Shown here in pieces: positions 37,799-47,270 of a stretch of DNA of 64,000 nt. Made by a program: the position numbers and the translations under genes. The DNA comes from Pelagibacteraceae bacterium AG-359-E06. GTDB taxonomy: Bacteria > Pseudomonadota > Alphaproteobacteria > Pelagibacterales > Pelagibacteraceae. The first letter of the stretch is position 1; every line of letters starts with the position of its first letter. Location: contig QCET01000002.1 in NCBI GenBank assembly GCA_003280495.1, forward strand, positions 35,610 through 99,609. Direction: 5' to 3'. A model generated the notes under the pieces. That model had not been told where the DNA came from. It ran no database searches and saw only the letters and a list, made by a program, of their open reading frames with translations.

Positions 37799-38688
37799 TG
37801 GATTGGGATAAACTAAAAATATTTCATGCTGTTACCCAAGCAGGCAGTTTTACAAAAGCGTCTGATGTACTTAATTTAAGCCAGTCTGCGATCAGTAGGC
37901 AAATACAGTCGTTAGAATATGAACTCAAGACCAGCTTATTTGAAAGACATGCTAGAGGCTTAGTTTTAACAGATAGTGGTCATAAACTTTACTCAACTGC
38001 GAATGAGGTGATCTCTAAAATTAAAGAAGTTGAAACAGACTTTACCGAACAAAAACATAAGCCATCTGGAAAATTAGTTGTTACGACTGTTGTGGGTTTT
38101 GGTGGAATTTGGCTTACACCTCGCATAAAGGAATTTAGAGATAAAAATCCAGACATTGAAGTTGAATTAATCGTAACAAATGAAGAGCTTGATTTGAGTA
38201 CTAGAGAAGCCGATGTTGCCATATGGATGAGAGCTCCAAAACAAAAAAATTATATTCAAAAAAAGATTATAGATATAAATTACCATATATATGGATCATC
38301 AAAATATTGCGAGGAGCATGGACTACCAAGAACATTAAATGATCTAGATAAGCATAATTTAATTACTTATGGAAAGGGATCTCCATCCCCATTATCTGAA
38401 AAAGAATGGATTTTAAAAGTTGGTAGTAAAGATAAACACAAAAGAAAATCAGTTATGAAAGTAAATAACATTTATTCATTATTATTAGCTGTCGAGAGCG
38501 GTGTAGGATTGGCAGCATTACCAGATTATATGGTTGCAAATAAACCTGGATTAGTAAAAGTTTTGGGTGATCACAGTGGTCCAAAATATGAAGCTCATTT
38601 TGTGTATCCACAATCATTAAAAAATGTTGCTAGAGTTAGAACATTCAGAGACTTTATATTAAATAAAGTCTCTGAATGGAAATTTTAA
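37798..38688 (+). CDS. LysR-family transcriptional regulator
   Basis: N-terminal HTH FHAVTQAGSFTKASDVLNLSQSAISRQIQSLE; ATG overlaps the acuI stop (TAATG). Confidence 0.93.
   Translation: MDWDKLKIFHAVTQAGSFTKASDVLNLSQSAISRQIQSLEYELKTSLFERHARGLVLTDSGHKLYSTANEVISKIKEVETDFTEQKHKPSGKLVVTTVVGFGGIWLTPRIKEFRDKNPDIEVELIVTNEELDLSTREADVAIWMRAPKQKNYIQKKIIDINYHIYGSSKYCEEHGLPRTLNDLDKHNLITYGKGSPSPLSEKEWILKVGSKDKHKRKSVMKVNNIYSLLLAVESGVGLAALPDYMVANKPGLVKVLGDHSGPKYEAHFVYPQSLKNVARVRTFRDFILNKVSEWKF
38642..38678. repeat. Perfect 16-bp inverted repeat at the 3' end of the LysR gene
   Basis: CATTCAGAGACTTTAT-ATTAA-ATAAAGTCTCTGAATG, between convergent genes. Confidence 0.93.
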
Positions 38689-38925
38689 TTATCTTCTTCT
38701 TCTTTTCTTGGATTTTCTTACAGGTTTTCTAGTAATTTTTTTTCTTTTTCTTAAAGCTTGCTCCCATTTTCGCAAACTTTTTTTTCTTTTCCTCAAGCCT
38801 GCTTGCTCCTCTTTGTATGCATTCTTTAGATTTTTTTGGACAAAGTCCAATCTAAAGTGAAGCAAAAATAAAAGAAAAAAGTAGATAGCAAGTACACCTA
38901 ATCCTTGGCTGGCTAATTGTCCCAT
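38689..38925 (-). CDS. TM protein with extremely basic C-terminal tail, bactofilin operon
   Basis: 78 aa; N-terminal TM (GVLAIYFFLLFLLHF), tail LRKRKKSLRKWEQALRKRKKITRKPVRKSKKRRRR. Confidence 0.65.
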   Translation of the reverse strand: MGQLASQGLGVLAIYFFLLFLLHFRLDFVQKNLKNAYKEEQAGLRKRKKSLRKWEQALRKRKKITRKPVRKSKKRRRR

Positions 38926-38926
38926 T

Positions 38927-39250
38927 TTACACTCCCTTTTTTGTTAAAGCTTGTATTTTTAACTTTGCTCCATCTTCTATGGACAAACTCTCAGTTATTA
39001 AATCGCCCTCAACATCAGCACTTTGTTTAATAGATAATTGTTTTGAAGTTACCGCACCTTTTACTTTTCCTTCTATAGTAATCTTATTCGCATTCACGTC
39101 GCCTATAATATTCGCACGATCTGAGAATGTTACATCTTCAGCAGTAACGTTTCCTTCAAACCTACATCCGATGATAATATTATCTTTCTCGGTGATTTTA
39201 CCTTTTAACTCAACATCATCTAATAGAATTGAATTTGATGAAGATGGCAT
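38927..39250 (-). CDS. Bactofilin-family polymer protein
   Basis: 107 aa beta-helix; IIGCRFEGNVTAEDVTFSDRANIIGDVNANKITIEGKVKGAVTSKQLSIKQSADVEGDL. Confidence 0.83.
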   Translation of the reverse strand: MPSSSNSILLDDVELKGKITEKDNIIIGCRFEGNVTAEDVTFSDRANIIGDVNANKITIEGKVKGAVTSKQLSIKQSADVEGDLITESLSIEDGAKLKIQALTKKGV

Positions 39251-39264
39251 AGCTAATGTTTATA

Positions 39265-39771
39265 TTAGTTTTCTTCCGATTTGGTTGTACCGAAGAAACC
39301 ACCAGATTTCTTCTTGTCTTCATCATCCTTGACTAATTTAATTTTAGATTTGCTTGCCTCATCATCGCTCATTTCAGCAATGGTTCCGCTAATTTTTCCG
39401 CCAAGTGCTATTTCTAAATCTTTATATCTAATTTCTCCCTTAGCTACTCCTGAAGAAGTAACCGAAAGCGTACCAGCAACTGCCAAATTACCGTCGTAAG
39501 ATCCTTCGATTTCTGCAGTCTCTACACTAGATTCTCCGTCTACTTTTCCACCATTTTTAACAGTGATTTTACTAGAAACAACTTTTCCAGTGTGCTTCCC
39601 GTTTACTGAAACTTCGTTTGGTGCATCTATGTCCCCTGTAACTGATACTCCTGCGCCAATTACAATACTACCTTCTTTAGTATCAAGAGTTGATCTTGAA
39701 GTTGTCGATCTTCCAAATGGTGTTGAAGATCCACCCTCTTTTTTTTGGTTTTCATCATCAAAAATTGCCAT
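39265..39771 (-). CDS. Bactofilin-family polymer protein
   Basis: Start re-assigned to MAIFDDENQKK; SIVIGAGVSVTGDIDAPNEVSVNGKHTGKVVSSKITVKNGGKVDGESSVETAEIEGSYDGNL. Confidence 0.88.
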   Translation of the reverse strand: MAIFDDENQKKEGGSSTPFGRSTTSRSTLDTKEGSIVIGAGVSVTGDIDAPNEVSVNGKHTGKVVSSKITVKNGGKVDGESSVETAEIEGSYDGNLAVAGTLSVTSSGVAKGEIRYKDLEIALGGKISGTIAEMSDDEASKSKIKLVKDDEDKKKSGGFFGTTKSEEN

Positions 39772-39866
39772 AAATAATCCCTTTTTTATAATGTTATAGA
39801 TCAACTAGAGATAAGAATCTAGACAAAATAACCTTAAAATATGCTATCTTTTTATCAAAAATATTA

Positions 39867-40484
39867 ATGATTTATTTGATCATCGGCCTATTAGTAGGTT
39901 TTTTCGTGGCATTACCCGTGGGAGCAGTAGCTGTTTTATGTATAAATAGAACTCTACAATATGGCATTAAATCAGGTATTTATACGGGTATTGGAGTTGC
40001 AGCAGCCGACTTTTTATATGGCACATTAGCAGTTTTTGGACTTGTTGCTGTTTCAGGTGAGAGTTTGCAAAATCAGCCAGTTTTGAGATTAGTTGGTGGA
40101 TTATGCATAATGTTTATAGGAGCTCAAATGATGGCAAAAAAAATCGATGACATAAAATTAGTAGACTTGCAAAAAGAGAATAATTTTAAGAACGCAGCAA
40201 CTGGAGCATTATTAACTATTAGCAACCCAGTTACGGTATTAGCTTTTATTTCAGTTCTATCATATTTAAATTTTCTTTTACATCAAGTTGCTTGGATAGA
40301 CTCAATTTTCATAGTAGTAGGTATTTTTTTTGGTTCCCTTATTTGGTGGGTGACACTTTGTTGTCTTGCATTGAAATTAAAAGATAACCTTAATTTAAAA
40401 AAGTTAAAAAAAATTAATTTATTTTCTGGTTTTTTAATATTTTTTTTCGGTGTACTATTGATATTGAGTACTTATAAACTTTAA
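39867..40484 (+). CDS. LysE-family exporter
   Basis: 205 aa polytopic; FFVALPVGAVAVLCINRTLQYGIKSG, TISNPVTVLAF. Confidence 0.82.
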   Translation: MIYLIIGLLVGFFVALPVGAVAVLCINRTLQYGIKSGIYTGIGVAAADFLYGTLAVFGLVAVSGESLQNQPVLRLVGGLCIMFIGAQMMAKKIDDIKLVDLQKENNFKNAATGALLTISNPVTVLAFISVLSYLNFLLHQVAWIDSIFIVVGIFFGSLIWWVTLCCLALKLKDNLNLKKLKKINLFSGFLIFFFGVLLILSTYKL

Positions 40485-41581
40485 TGACTTATATTCTATC
40501 TTTTATAATATTAATATCAATTGTAGTGTTTGTTCACGAATATGGACATTATTACTACGCGAAAAAATTTGGCGTTGGAGTTACAGATTTTTCAATTGGT
40601 TTTGGAAAAGAAATCTTTGGATATAATGATAAGCATGGCACTAGATGGAAATTGTGCTTAATACCACTTGGGGGTTATGTAAAGTTTTATGGCGATACAA
40701 ATGCCTCATCCGTGCCAAATAGTGACGACCAGAGAGACGATTTAGAAAAATCAAAACTATTAAACTATAAACCCCTTCATCAAAGAGCGATAATTGTATC
40801 GGCAGGCCCTATTGCAAATTTTGTTTTAGCTATAATTATCTTTGCAATTATATTTTTGACAGTTGGAAAAGATAAAACTATTCCAATTATAAGTAGTGTG
40901 GTTGAAAATTCACCAGCTCAAAGAGCAGGCTTACAATCTAATGACCAAATAACTTTTGTAAATAATAAAAAAATAAATAGTATTAATGAAGTAGCCAAAT
41001 ATATTTCGTTGTCTGATTCTGATGTCGTTAGAATTGAGGTGTTAAGACAAAACAAACCTTTGGCTTTTAGCATCAAAACTGAAACCAAAAGTGTAAAAGA
41101 CAATTTCGGAAATAATATAAAACGTAAAATGATAGGTATCAAAATTTCTCCTTTAAAAAATAAATTAACAAGAGAAAAACTAGGACCTGTTAAGTCTATA
41201 TATTTCGCATTTCTTGAAACTTATAATACGATAGCTATTACTCTATCTTACATTGGAAAAATAATAACAGGATCAGAATCAGCAGATCAATTAGGGGGAC
41301 CTATTAAAATTGCCCAGGTGTCAGGTCAGGTAGCAGAACACGGACTTATACCTTTTTTGAGTATAATGGCTTATATTTCAATAAGTCTTGGTCTAATTAA
41401 TCTTTTTCCTATTCCATTACTTGATGGAGGACATCTATTTTTTTATTTTATTGAGTTCATTAGAGGCAAACCATTGAGTGGAAAAGTTCAGTTAATATTT
41501 TATAAATTTGGAGTATTTATTCTTTTCTCTTTAATGTTTTTTGCTACTTTTAATGATTTAAAGAGCCTTGGTTTATTTTAA
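40484..41581 (+). CDS. rseP: RseP-like site-2 zinc metalloprotease (M50B) with PDZ domain
   Basis: VFVHEYGHYYYAKKFGV (HExxH), PDZ AQRAGLQSNDQI, LLDGGH. Confidence 0.92.
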   Translation: MTYILSFIILISIVVFVHEYGHYYYAKKFGVGVTDFSIGFGKEIFGYNDKHGTRWKLCLIPLGGYVKFYGDTNASSVPNSDDQRDDLEKSKLLNYKPLHQRAIIVSAGPIANFVLAIIIFAIIFLTVGKDKTIPIISSVVENSPAQRAGLQSNDQITFVNNKKINSINEVAKYISLSDSDVVRIEVLRQNKPLAFSIKTETKSVKDNFGNNIKRKMIGIKISPLKNKLTREKLGPVKSIYFAFLETYNTIAITLSYIGKIITGSESADQLGGPIKIAQVSGQVAEHGLIPFLSIMAYISISLGLINLFPIPLLDGGHLFFYFIEFIRGKPLSGKVQLIFYKFGVFILFSLMFFATFNDLKSLGLF

Positions 41582-41711
41582 TTAATAATTTCAAATACTT
41601 AATTTTCTAAACTTTAAGTTGTATTTTTAAATTGTTGAAAAAGCTAAGTTTTCATTGATTTTTTAATAATTTAATTGAGTATTATAGTAACGATTCGAGA
41701 AAGGGCCTAAA

Positions 41712-41987
41712 ATGAATAAAAAACAACTAGTTGCTAAAATATCAAGCAATATGAACTTGAGTAAGGCTGATGCTGAGAGAACATTTGATAGCATTACCAA
41801 CATTATTTTAGATGCGCTAAAAAATGATGACCAAGTCAAAATTGCTGGTTTCGGTACATATAAAGTGGCTAAAAGAAAAGCTAGAACAGGAAGAAATCCA
41901 AGAACTGGTGAAAGTATTCAAATTTCAGCTTCTCAAAAAGTCAAGTTTTTACCTGCAAAAGCACTTAAGGAAATGTTCAATAAATAA
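41712..41987 (+). CDS. hup: HU-family DNA-binding protein
   Basis: 91 aa; VKIAGFGTYKVAKRKARTGRNPRTGESIQI. Confidence 0.96.
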   Translation: MNKKQLVAKISSNMNLSKADAERTFDSITNIILDALKNDDQVKIAGFGTYKVAKRKARTGRNPRTGESIQISASQKVKFLPAKALKEMFNK

Positions 41988-41995
41988 ATTATTAA

Positions 41996-42033
41996 AAACA
42001 GCTCTATTTTACTGAAAAATAGGGCTGTTTTGT
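41996..42033 (+). terminator. Rho-independent terminator after hup
   Basis: AAAACAGCTCTATTTT-ACTG-AAAAATAGGGCTGTTTT stem-loop. Confidence 0.88.
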
Positions 42034-42090
42034 CGTTTTGTGTTGTTGCAAAATCCTCCTGAAAAATTATAAGTAATTATAGGTGAATCA

Positions 42091-42762
42091 ATGTTTTCTA
42101 AAGATTTAAGCGAAAAATTAGATGAATTTCATTTGTTAAAACACCCTTTTTATATTGCATGGAATAAAGGGGAACTATCAAGGGAAATTATTAAAGATTA
42201 TGCAGAACAATATTATCATCATGTTAAAGCTTTTCCGCGTTACATAAGCGCCACCCACTCTTTATGCGAGGATATAAGCAAAAGAAAAGTTTTGTTAGAA
42301 AATCTTCAAGAGGAAGAAGATTTTGAAAACGATCATCCAAAATTATGGAAAAAATTTGCAATAGCGCTAGGGTCTGATACGAAGGAGATAGAAAGCATTA
42401 AACAAGAAAACTTTACAATGGATATGATAAATAATTTCTTTAAGCAAGCCCGCTCAAGTTTCGCTGAAGGCCTTGGTTCGTTTTACACTTACGAGAGGCA
42501 AGTTCCAGAGATAGCTGTAACAAAAATCAAGGGACTAAAAAAATTCTATGATATTGACTCTAAAGAAGGTTTGATGTTTTTTGAAGTACATAAAGAAGCA
42601 GATATTTTGCACAGGTCAGAGTGTGAAAAACTTTTAGATACATTAAATGATGAAGAAAAAAAATTAGCTGAGAAAGCAGCTTTAACTACCGCAAAATTTA
42701 TGTGGAATTTTTTATCGGGACTTGCAATTAAACATAAATTACCTCTTCAAACTGCCGCATAA
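42091..42762 (+). CDS. CADD/PqqC-like heme-oxygenase-fold diiron protein
   Basis: 223 aa; YAEQYYHHVKAFPRYISATHSLCED, EEEDFENDHPKLWKKFA, LYTYERQVPEIA-like FYTYERQVPEIA, HKEADILHRSE. Confidence 0.78.
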   Translation: MFSKDLSEKLDEFHLLKHPFYIAWNKGELSREIIKDYAEQYYHHVKAFPRYISATHSLCEDISKRKVLLENLQEEEDFENDHPKLWKKFAIALGSDTKEIESIKQENFTMDMINNFFKQARSSFAEGLGSFYTYERQVPEIAVTKIKGLKKFYDIDSKEGLMFFEVHKEADILHRSECEKLLDTLNDEEKKLAEKAALTTAKFMWNFLSGLAIKHKLPLQTAA

Positions 42763-42797
42763 ATCAATATTAGGTTAAAGGTAATTTATAATTAATT

Positions 42798-43946
42798 ATG
42801 TCTCAGCCTCAGCAAAAACCTATTAATCCCTTTTTTTCATCTGGACCATGTAAAAAAAGACCTGGGTGGAATATAAGTAATTTATCGACAGAAACATTGG
42901 GTAGATCTCATAGAGCAAAAAATGCTAAATCAAAGCTAAATCTCATTATTGAAAAATCAAAGTTTATTTTAAATCTTCCAAAAGATTATAAAGTAGGAAT
43001 CTTAGCTGGATCTGATACGGGAGCTATCGAAGCTGCAATGTGGGGTATGCTAGGTGAAAGAAAAGTAGAAATTTTGGGTTGGGAGAATTTTGGTTACGAT
43101 TGGATAATTGATATTAAAGAACAATTAAAATTAAAAAACTTAATTATTCACAAAACTGATTATGGAATCTTGCCTGACTTAAAAAAAATAAATTTTGAAA
43201 ATGATGTTATTTTCAATTGGAATGGTACAAGTTCTGGAGTTTGTGTACCAAATGGGGAATGGATACCAAAAGACAGAAAAGGACTTACTTTTTGTGACGC
43301 TACTTCAGCTGTGTTTGCAATGAAAATGGACTTTGAAAAACTTGATGTTATTACATGGTCTTGGCAAAAAGTATTAGGTGGAGAAGCCGCACATGGAATG
43401 ATCGCTTTATCACCCAGAGCTATAGATAGACTAACTGGTTATGAACCACCGTGGCCTATTCCTAAAATTTTTAGACTTGCGAATAAGAAAAAAATTTCTG
43501 AGGGTGTTTTTAAAGGCGAAACAATTAATACTCCTTCAATGCTATGTGCCGAGGATGTATTGGATTCTTTAAATTGGATTGAAAACATAGGTGGAGAAAA
43601 AGAAGCGATAAAAAGATCGCAAAATAATCTTCAAGTTGTTAAAGATTGGTTGAAAAACAAAAATTGGATAGAGTTTCTTGCAAAAGACCAAAATACAATT
43701 TCATCTACAAGTATTTGTTTAAAAATAGTAGACCCAACCTTTATAAAATTATCAGATGAAGATCAAAAAACAAAATTGAAAAAAATGAACCAATTATTAG
43801 AGAATGAAAATGTCGCTTATGATATTAACTCTTACAGAACCGCTCCTCCCGGCTTTAGAATTTGGGGCGGAGCCACAGTTGAGAGTGATGATATAGCTAA
43901 TTTATTGCCTTGGATTGAGTGGGCTTACACTGTAATACATAAGTAA
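42798..43946 (+). CDS. serC: Phosphoserine aminotransferase
   Basis: 382 aa; [37 protein letters not shown]. Confidence 0.93.
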   Translation: MSQPQQKPINPFFSSGPCKKRPGWNISNLSTETLGRSHRAKNAKSKLNLIIEKSKFILNLPKDYKVGILAGSDTGAIEAAMWGMLGERKVEILGWENFGYDWIIDIKEQLKLKNLIIHKTDYGILPDLKKINFENDVIFNWNGTSSGVCVPNGEWIPKDRKGLTFCDATSAVFAMKMDFEKLDVITWSWQKVLGGEAAHGMIALSPRAIDRLTGYEPPWPIPKIFRLANKKKISEGVFKGETINTPSMLCAEDVLDSLNWIENIGGEKEAIKRSQNNLQVVKDWLKNKNWIEFLAKDQNTISSTSICLKIVDPTFIKLSDEDQKTKLKKMNQLLENENVAYDINSYRTAPPGFRIWGGATVESDDIANLLPWIEWAYTVIHK

Positions 43947-45527
43947 ATGTTCAAAGTATTAATAGCAGATAAACTTAGCAAAGAAGCTGAAAAAATTTTT
44001 AATGATAATGGTTTAAAAGTTAAAATTAAAACTGGTCTAAAAGAAGATGAATTAATTCAAGAATTAAACGATTGTGACGCTTTAGTAGTAAGGTCTGCAA
44101 CAAAAGCTACAAAAAAAGTTATTGAGAAATCTAAAAAATTAAAAGTTATTGGAAGAGCAGGCATAGGAGTAGATAACATTGATATATCGTCTGCAACGGA
44201 TAATGGAAAAGTTGTAATGAATACACCTTTTGGAAATTCCATCACCACAGCTGAGCATGCTATTACCCTAATTCTTTCGACTGCGAGACAAATTCCCTAT
44301 GCAGATAAAACAACACATGAAGGAAAATGGGAAAAATCATCAATAAAAGGAACAGAAGTGACAGGAAAAAACCTTGGTATTATTGGCTGTGGCAACATAG
44401 GCACGATAGTTGCAAAGAGGGCTTTAGGGTTGGAGTTTAAAGTAAATGTTTATGATCCTTTTTTACAAGAAGAAAAAGCAAGGGAACTAGGGGTTAAAAA
44501 AATTTCTTTAGATGAATTATTTTCTAAATCAGATTTTATAACTCTACATACACCTTTAAATGAAAAAACTAAAAATATTATTAATAAAGAATCCTTTTTA
44601 AAAATGAAGAATGGGGTAAGAATAGTTAATTGTGCGAGAGGTGGATTAGTTGACGAGATTGCATTAAAAGAAAACCTAGAAAACGGAAAGGTTGCTAGTG
44701 CCGCGTTGGATGTTTTTGTTAATGAGCCACCTAAAGATAGCAATTTACTTGGAACAAAAAATTTAATATTAACTCCTCATCTTGGAGCATCTACAGCTGA
44801 GGCCCAAGAGAAAGTTGCTATGCAAATTGCAGAACAAATTTGTAATTTTCTAAAGACTGGTGCTATTTCAAATGCGGTAAATACTTTTTCTCTATCAGCT
44901 AAAGAGTACAACTTAGTTAAACCTTATTTAAGACTGTCAAACTTGTTAGGTAGTTTTGCTGGGCAACTTACCGAAAACGCGATAAAAAAAATCGAGGTAG
45001 AATTTGAAGGCCAAGCTTCAAAAGTAAATACACAACCATTAGTTCAAACATTAATATGTTCTTTGTTAAAATCTACATTTGATAACGTTAATATAATTAA
45101 CGCAATGAGCGTTGTAAAAGACAAATCTATAGACGTTACGGAGACTAAACATGATAGAGTTTGCGAATATCAGTCTTGCATAACATTGTCTATCACTACA
45201 GATAAACAAAAGCGTTCAGTTAAAGGTACATTATTTGGAAATAAACCTAGAATAGTTTCTATAAAAGGTATCAAAATTGAAGCTGAGCTTCTTAAGCATA
45301 ATTTATATATAAGCAATGAGGACAAACCAGGATTTATAAGTAATCTTTCAAAAATTTTAGCGGATAACAATATAAATATTGCTACATTCCATTTGGGCAG
45401 AAAAGATAGTGGAGGTGAGGCAGTGGCACTAATTTCGACAGATAATTTTATTGATAACTCGGTTATTGGAAAAATTAAAAAATTACCTTTAGTAATTCAA
45501 GCCAAATACATAACATTTGATGACTAA
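43947..45527 (+). CDS. serA: D-3-phosphoglycerate dehydrogenase
   Basis: 526 aa; GRAGIGVDNIDI, GIIGCGNIGTIVAKRA, NCARGGLVDE, C-terminal ACT domain. Confidence 0.96.
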   Translation: MFKVLIADKLSKEAEKIFNDNGLKVKIKTGLKEDELIQELNDCDALVVRSATKATKKVIEKSKKLKVIGRAGIGVDNIDISSATDNGKVVMNTPFGNSITTAEHAITLILSTARQIPYADKTTHEGKWEKSSIKGTEVTGKNLGIIGCGNIGTIVAKRALGLEFKVNVYDPFLQEEKARELGVKKISLDELFSKSDFITLHTPLNEKTKNIINKESFLKMKNGVRIVNCARGGLVDEIALKENLENGKVASAALDVFVNEPPKDSNLLGTKNLILTPHLGASTAEAQEKVAMQIAEQICNFLKTGAISNAVNTFSLSAKEYNLVKPYLRLSNLLGSFAGQLTENAIKKIEVEFEGQASKVNTQPLVQTLICSLLKSTFDNVNIINAMSVVKDKSIDVTETKHDRVCEYQSCITLSITTDKQKRSVKGTLFGNKPRIVSIKGIKIEAELLKHNLYISNEDKPGFISNLSKILADNNINIATFHLGRKDSGGEAVALISTDNFIDNSVIGKIKKLPLVIQAKYITFDD

Positions 45528-46404
45528 TACATTTCTCACCATAGTAGCAAATCAAAATTTTAAATACGATGAGAGCGTCGATTTTTTAAAAAATCATTTT
45601 TATTTAGATATAGCGAACTCTACAATTTTATCAGATAATGCGATTTCTTTTGAAATAAGAGATTTTGATGAGTCAAAAAAAACACACATGAAAAAAGTCT
45701 TTACGCAAAAAAAAATAGATTTCTGTTTTCTTGATAAATTTAAAATTCCAAGCAAAATTTTTTTATGTGATATGGACTCTACAATTATTAAAAACGAGAC
45801 GTTAGATGACTTAGTTAAAATGTGTGGAGCAGAAGCAAGGGTTATTGATGAAACTAGTAGATTAGCAATGGAGGGAAAAATAGATATTAAGTCTACTTTG
45901 TCATCAAGAGTATCTTTATTAAAAGGAAAGCCTAAATCTATGATTGAGGATGTTATTAAAGGTATAAAATACAATCAAGGATCCAATACATTAATCAAAA
46001 CACTTAATAATAATAAATTTAACACCTACTTAATAACCGGCGGCTTTAAACCTATATCAACTTATGTTGGCGAACGATTAGAATTTCAAAATATTATAAG
46101 CAATGAATTCGAGTTTGAAAATGATAATACCTTCAAAGGTACATATGTACCCATAGCTGGTGAAAAAAATTCTAAATTAGAATTTATGAGAAAATTATCT
46201 GCCGAAAAGGATGTTGAATTTAAGGATTTTGTAGCTTTGGGAGATGGCGCAAATGATCTCGGTATGCTACAAAATTCTGGCCTTGGGATTGGATACAATT
46301 CACATAAAATTATTAAAGATAATATAGAAACTCAAATAAACTTTACTGATTTAACAAGTGTGCTTTATTTCTTACAAATTAAAAAAGAAGACTTTATTCG
46401 TTAA
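45520..46404 (+). CDS. serB: Phosphoserine phosphatase
   Basis: CDMDSTIIKNETLDDL, ITGGFKPIS, ALGDGANDLGML. Confidence 0.95.
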   Translation: MTNTFLTIVANQNFKYDESVDFLKNHFYLDIANSTILSDNAISFEIRDFDESKKTHMKKVFTQKKIDFCFLDKFKIPSKIFLCDMDSTIIKNETLDDLVKMCGAEARVIDETSRLAMEGKIDIKSTLSSRVSLLKGKPKSMIEDVIKGIKYNQGSNTLIKTLNNNKFNTYLITGGFKPISTYVGERLEFQNIISNEFEFENDNTFKGTYVPIAGEKNSKLEFMRKLSAEKDVEFKDFVALGDGANDLGMLQNSGLGIGYNSHKIIKDNIETQINFTDLTSVLYFLQIKKEDFIR

Positions 46405-46855
46405 TTTTTTTAACAAAATCAAGCACTCTTTCTACATGGCCTTTAACTTTTACGTTATTCCAAACTTTTAAAATCTTTAATTTTTTATCAACTAATATAG
46501 TAGTTCTTTTAACACCCATAAACTTTTTTCCATATAATCTTTTTTCTCCCCAGGCTTTTAACATTTTAATAACTTTAATATTTTCATCAGACAAAAGCTC
46601 AAACGGAAAGTTATATTTATTTTGAAATTTTTTGTGACTTTCAATACTGTCTTTTGATATACCGACAATATCTGTTTTATATTTTTTAAATTGACTATAT
46701 TTTTTTTTAAAATCCAAAGATTCTAAAGTACATCCGGGTGTATTATCCTTTGGGTAAATAAAAATGATCAGATTATTTTTAATATTATTTAATTTAAAAG
46801 TTTTTTTTGCAGTTGAATTCAAGGAAAATTTTTTTAGTTTTGTATTTTCTCTCAT
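46394..46855 (-). CDS. bcp: Bcp/PrxQ-type peroxiredoxin
   Basis: IFIYPKDNTPGCTLESLDFKKKY. Confidence 0.92.
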   Translation of the reverse strand: MRENTKLKKFSLNSTAKKTFKLNNIKNNLIIFIYPKDNTPGCTLESLDFKKKYSQFKKYKTDIVGISKDSIESHKKFQNKYNFPFELLSDENIKVIKMLKAWGEKRLYGKKFMGVKRTTILVDKKLKILKVWNNVKVKGHVERVLDFVKKINE

Positions 46856-46880
46856 TATGATAATTTGATATAGATATTAT

Positions 46881-47270
46881 ATGAATATAAAAACATCAAA
46901 ACAATTAGTAGATGAAGCCATGAAGGATATTGTCACACTAGATGCAGAACAAACTAAAAAAAATTTAGAAACTGATACAGATACCTTGTTAATCGATATT
47001 AGAGACATTAGAGAATTAAAAAAATTAGGAACAATAGAAAATTCAACTCATATTCCGAGGGGCATGTTAGAATTTTGGTTAGATCCTGAAAGTCCATATT
47101 ATAAAACGGAACTTGCACCAGAAAAACCTAAAATATTATTCTGTGCGTCAAATTGGAGAAGCGCTTTAGCTGTGAAATCGTTAAATGAAATGGGTTTTAA
47201 AAATGTCAGTCATGTAGCTGGTGGATATGAAGCTCTTTTAAAATCAGGTTTTAAAATTAAGAATATTTAA
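46881..47270 (+). CDS. Rhodanese-like domain protein
   Basis: TLLIDIRDIRELKKLGTI, ILFCASNWRSALAVKSLNEMGFKNVSHVAGGY. Confidence 0.9.
   Translation: MNIKTSKQLVDEAMKDIVTLDAEQTKKNLETDTDTLLIDIRDIRELKKLGTIENSTHIPRGMLEFWLDPESPYYKTELAPEKPKILFCASNWRSALAVKSLNEMGFKNVSHVAGGYEALLKSGFKIKNI

Noticed and set aside
38979-39799. Plus-strand ORFs (117, 72 and 78 aa) across the bactofilin genes
   Set aside because: Antisense to beta-helix genes whose periodic composition generates open frames.
45082-45100. CGTTAAT-ATA-ATTAACG inverted repeat in serA
   Set aside because: Only 7-bp arms, AT-rich, within coding sequence; not distinguishable from background.
45600-45974. Antisense 124-aa ORF in serB
   Set aside because: Overlaps the conserved HAD motifs of serB on the other strand.
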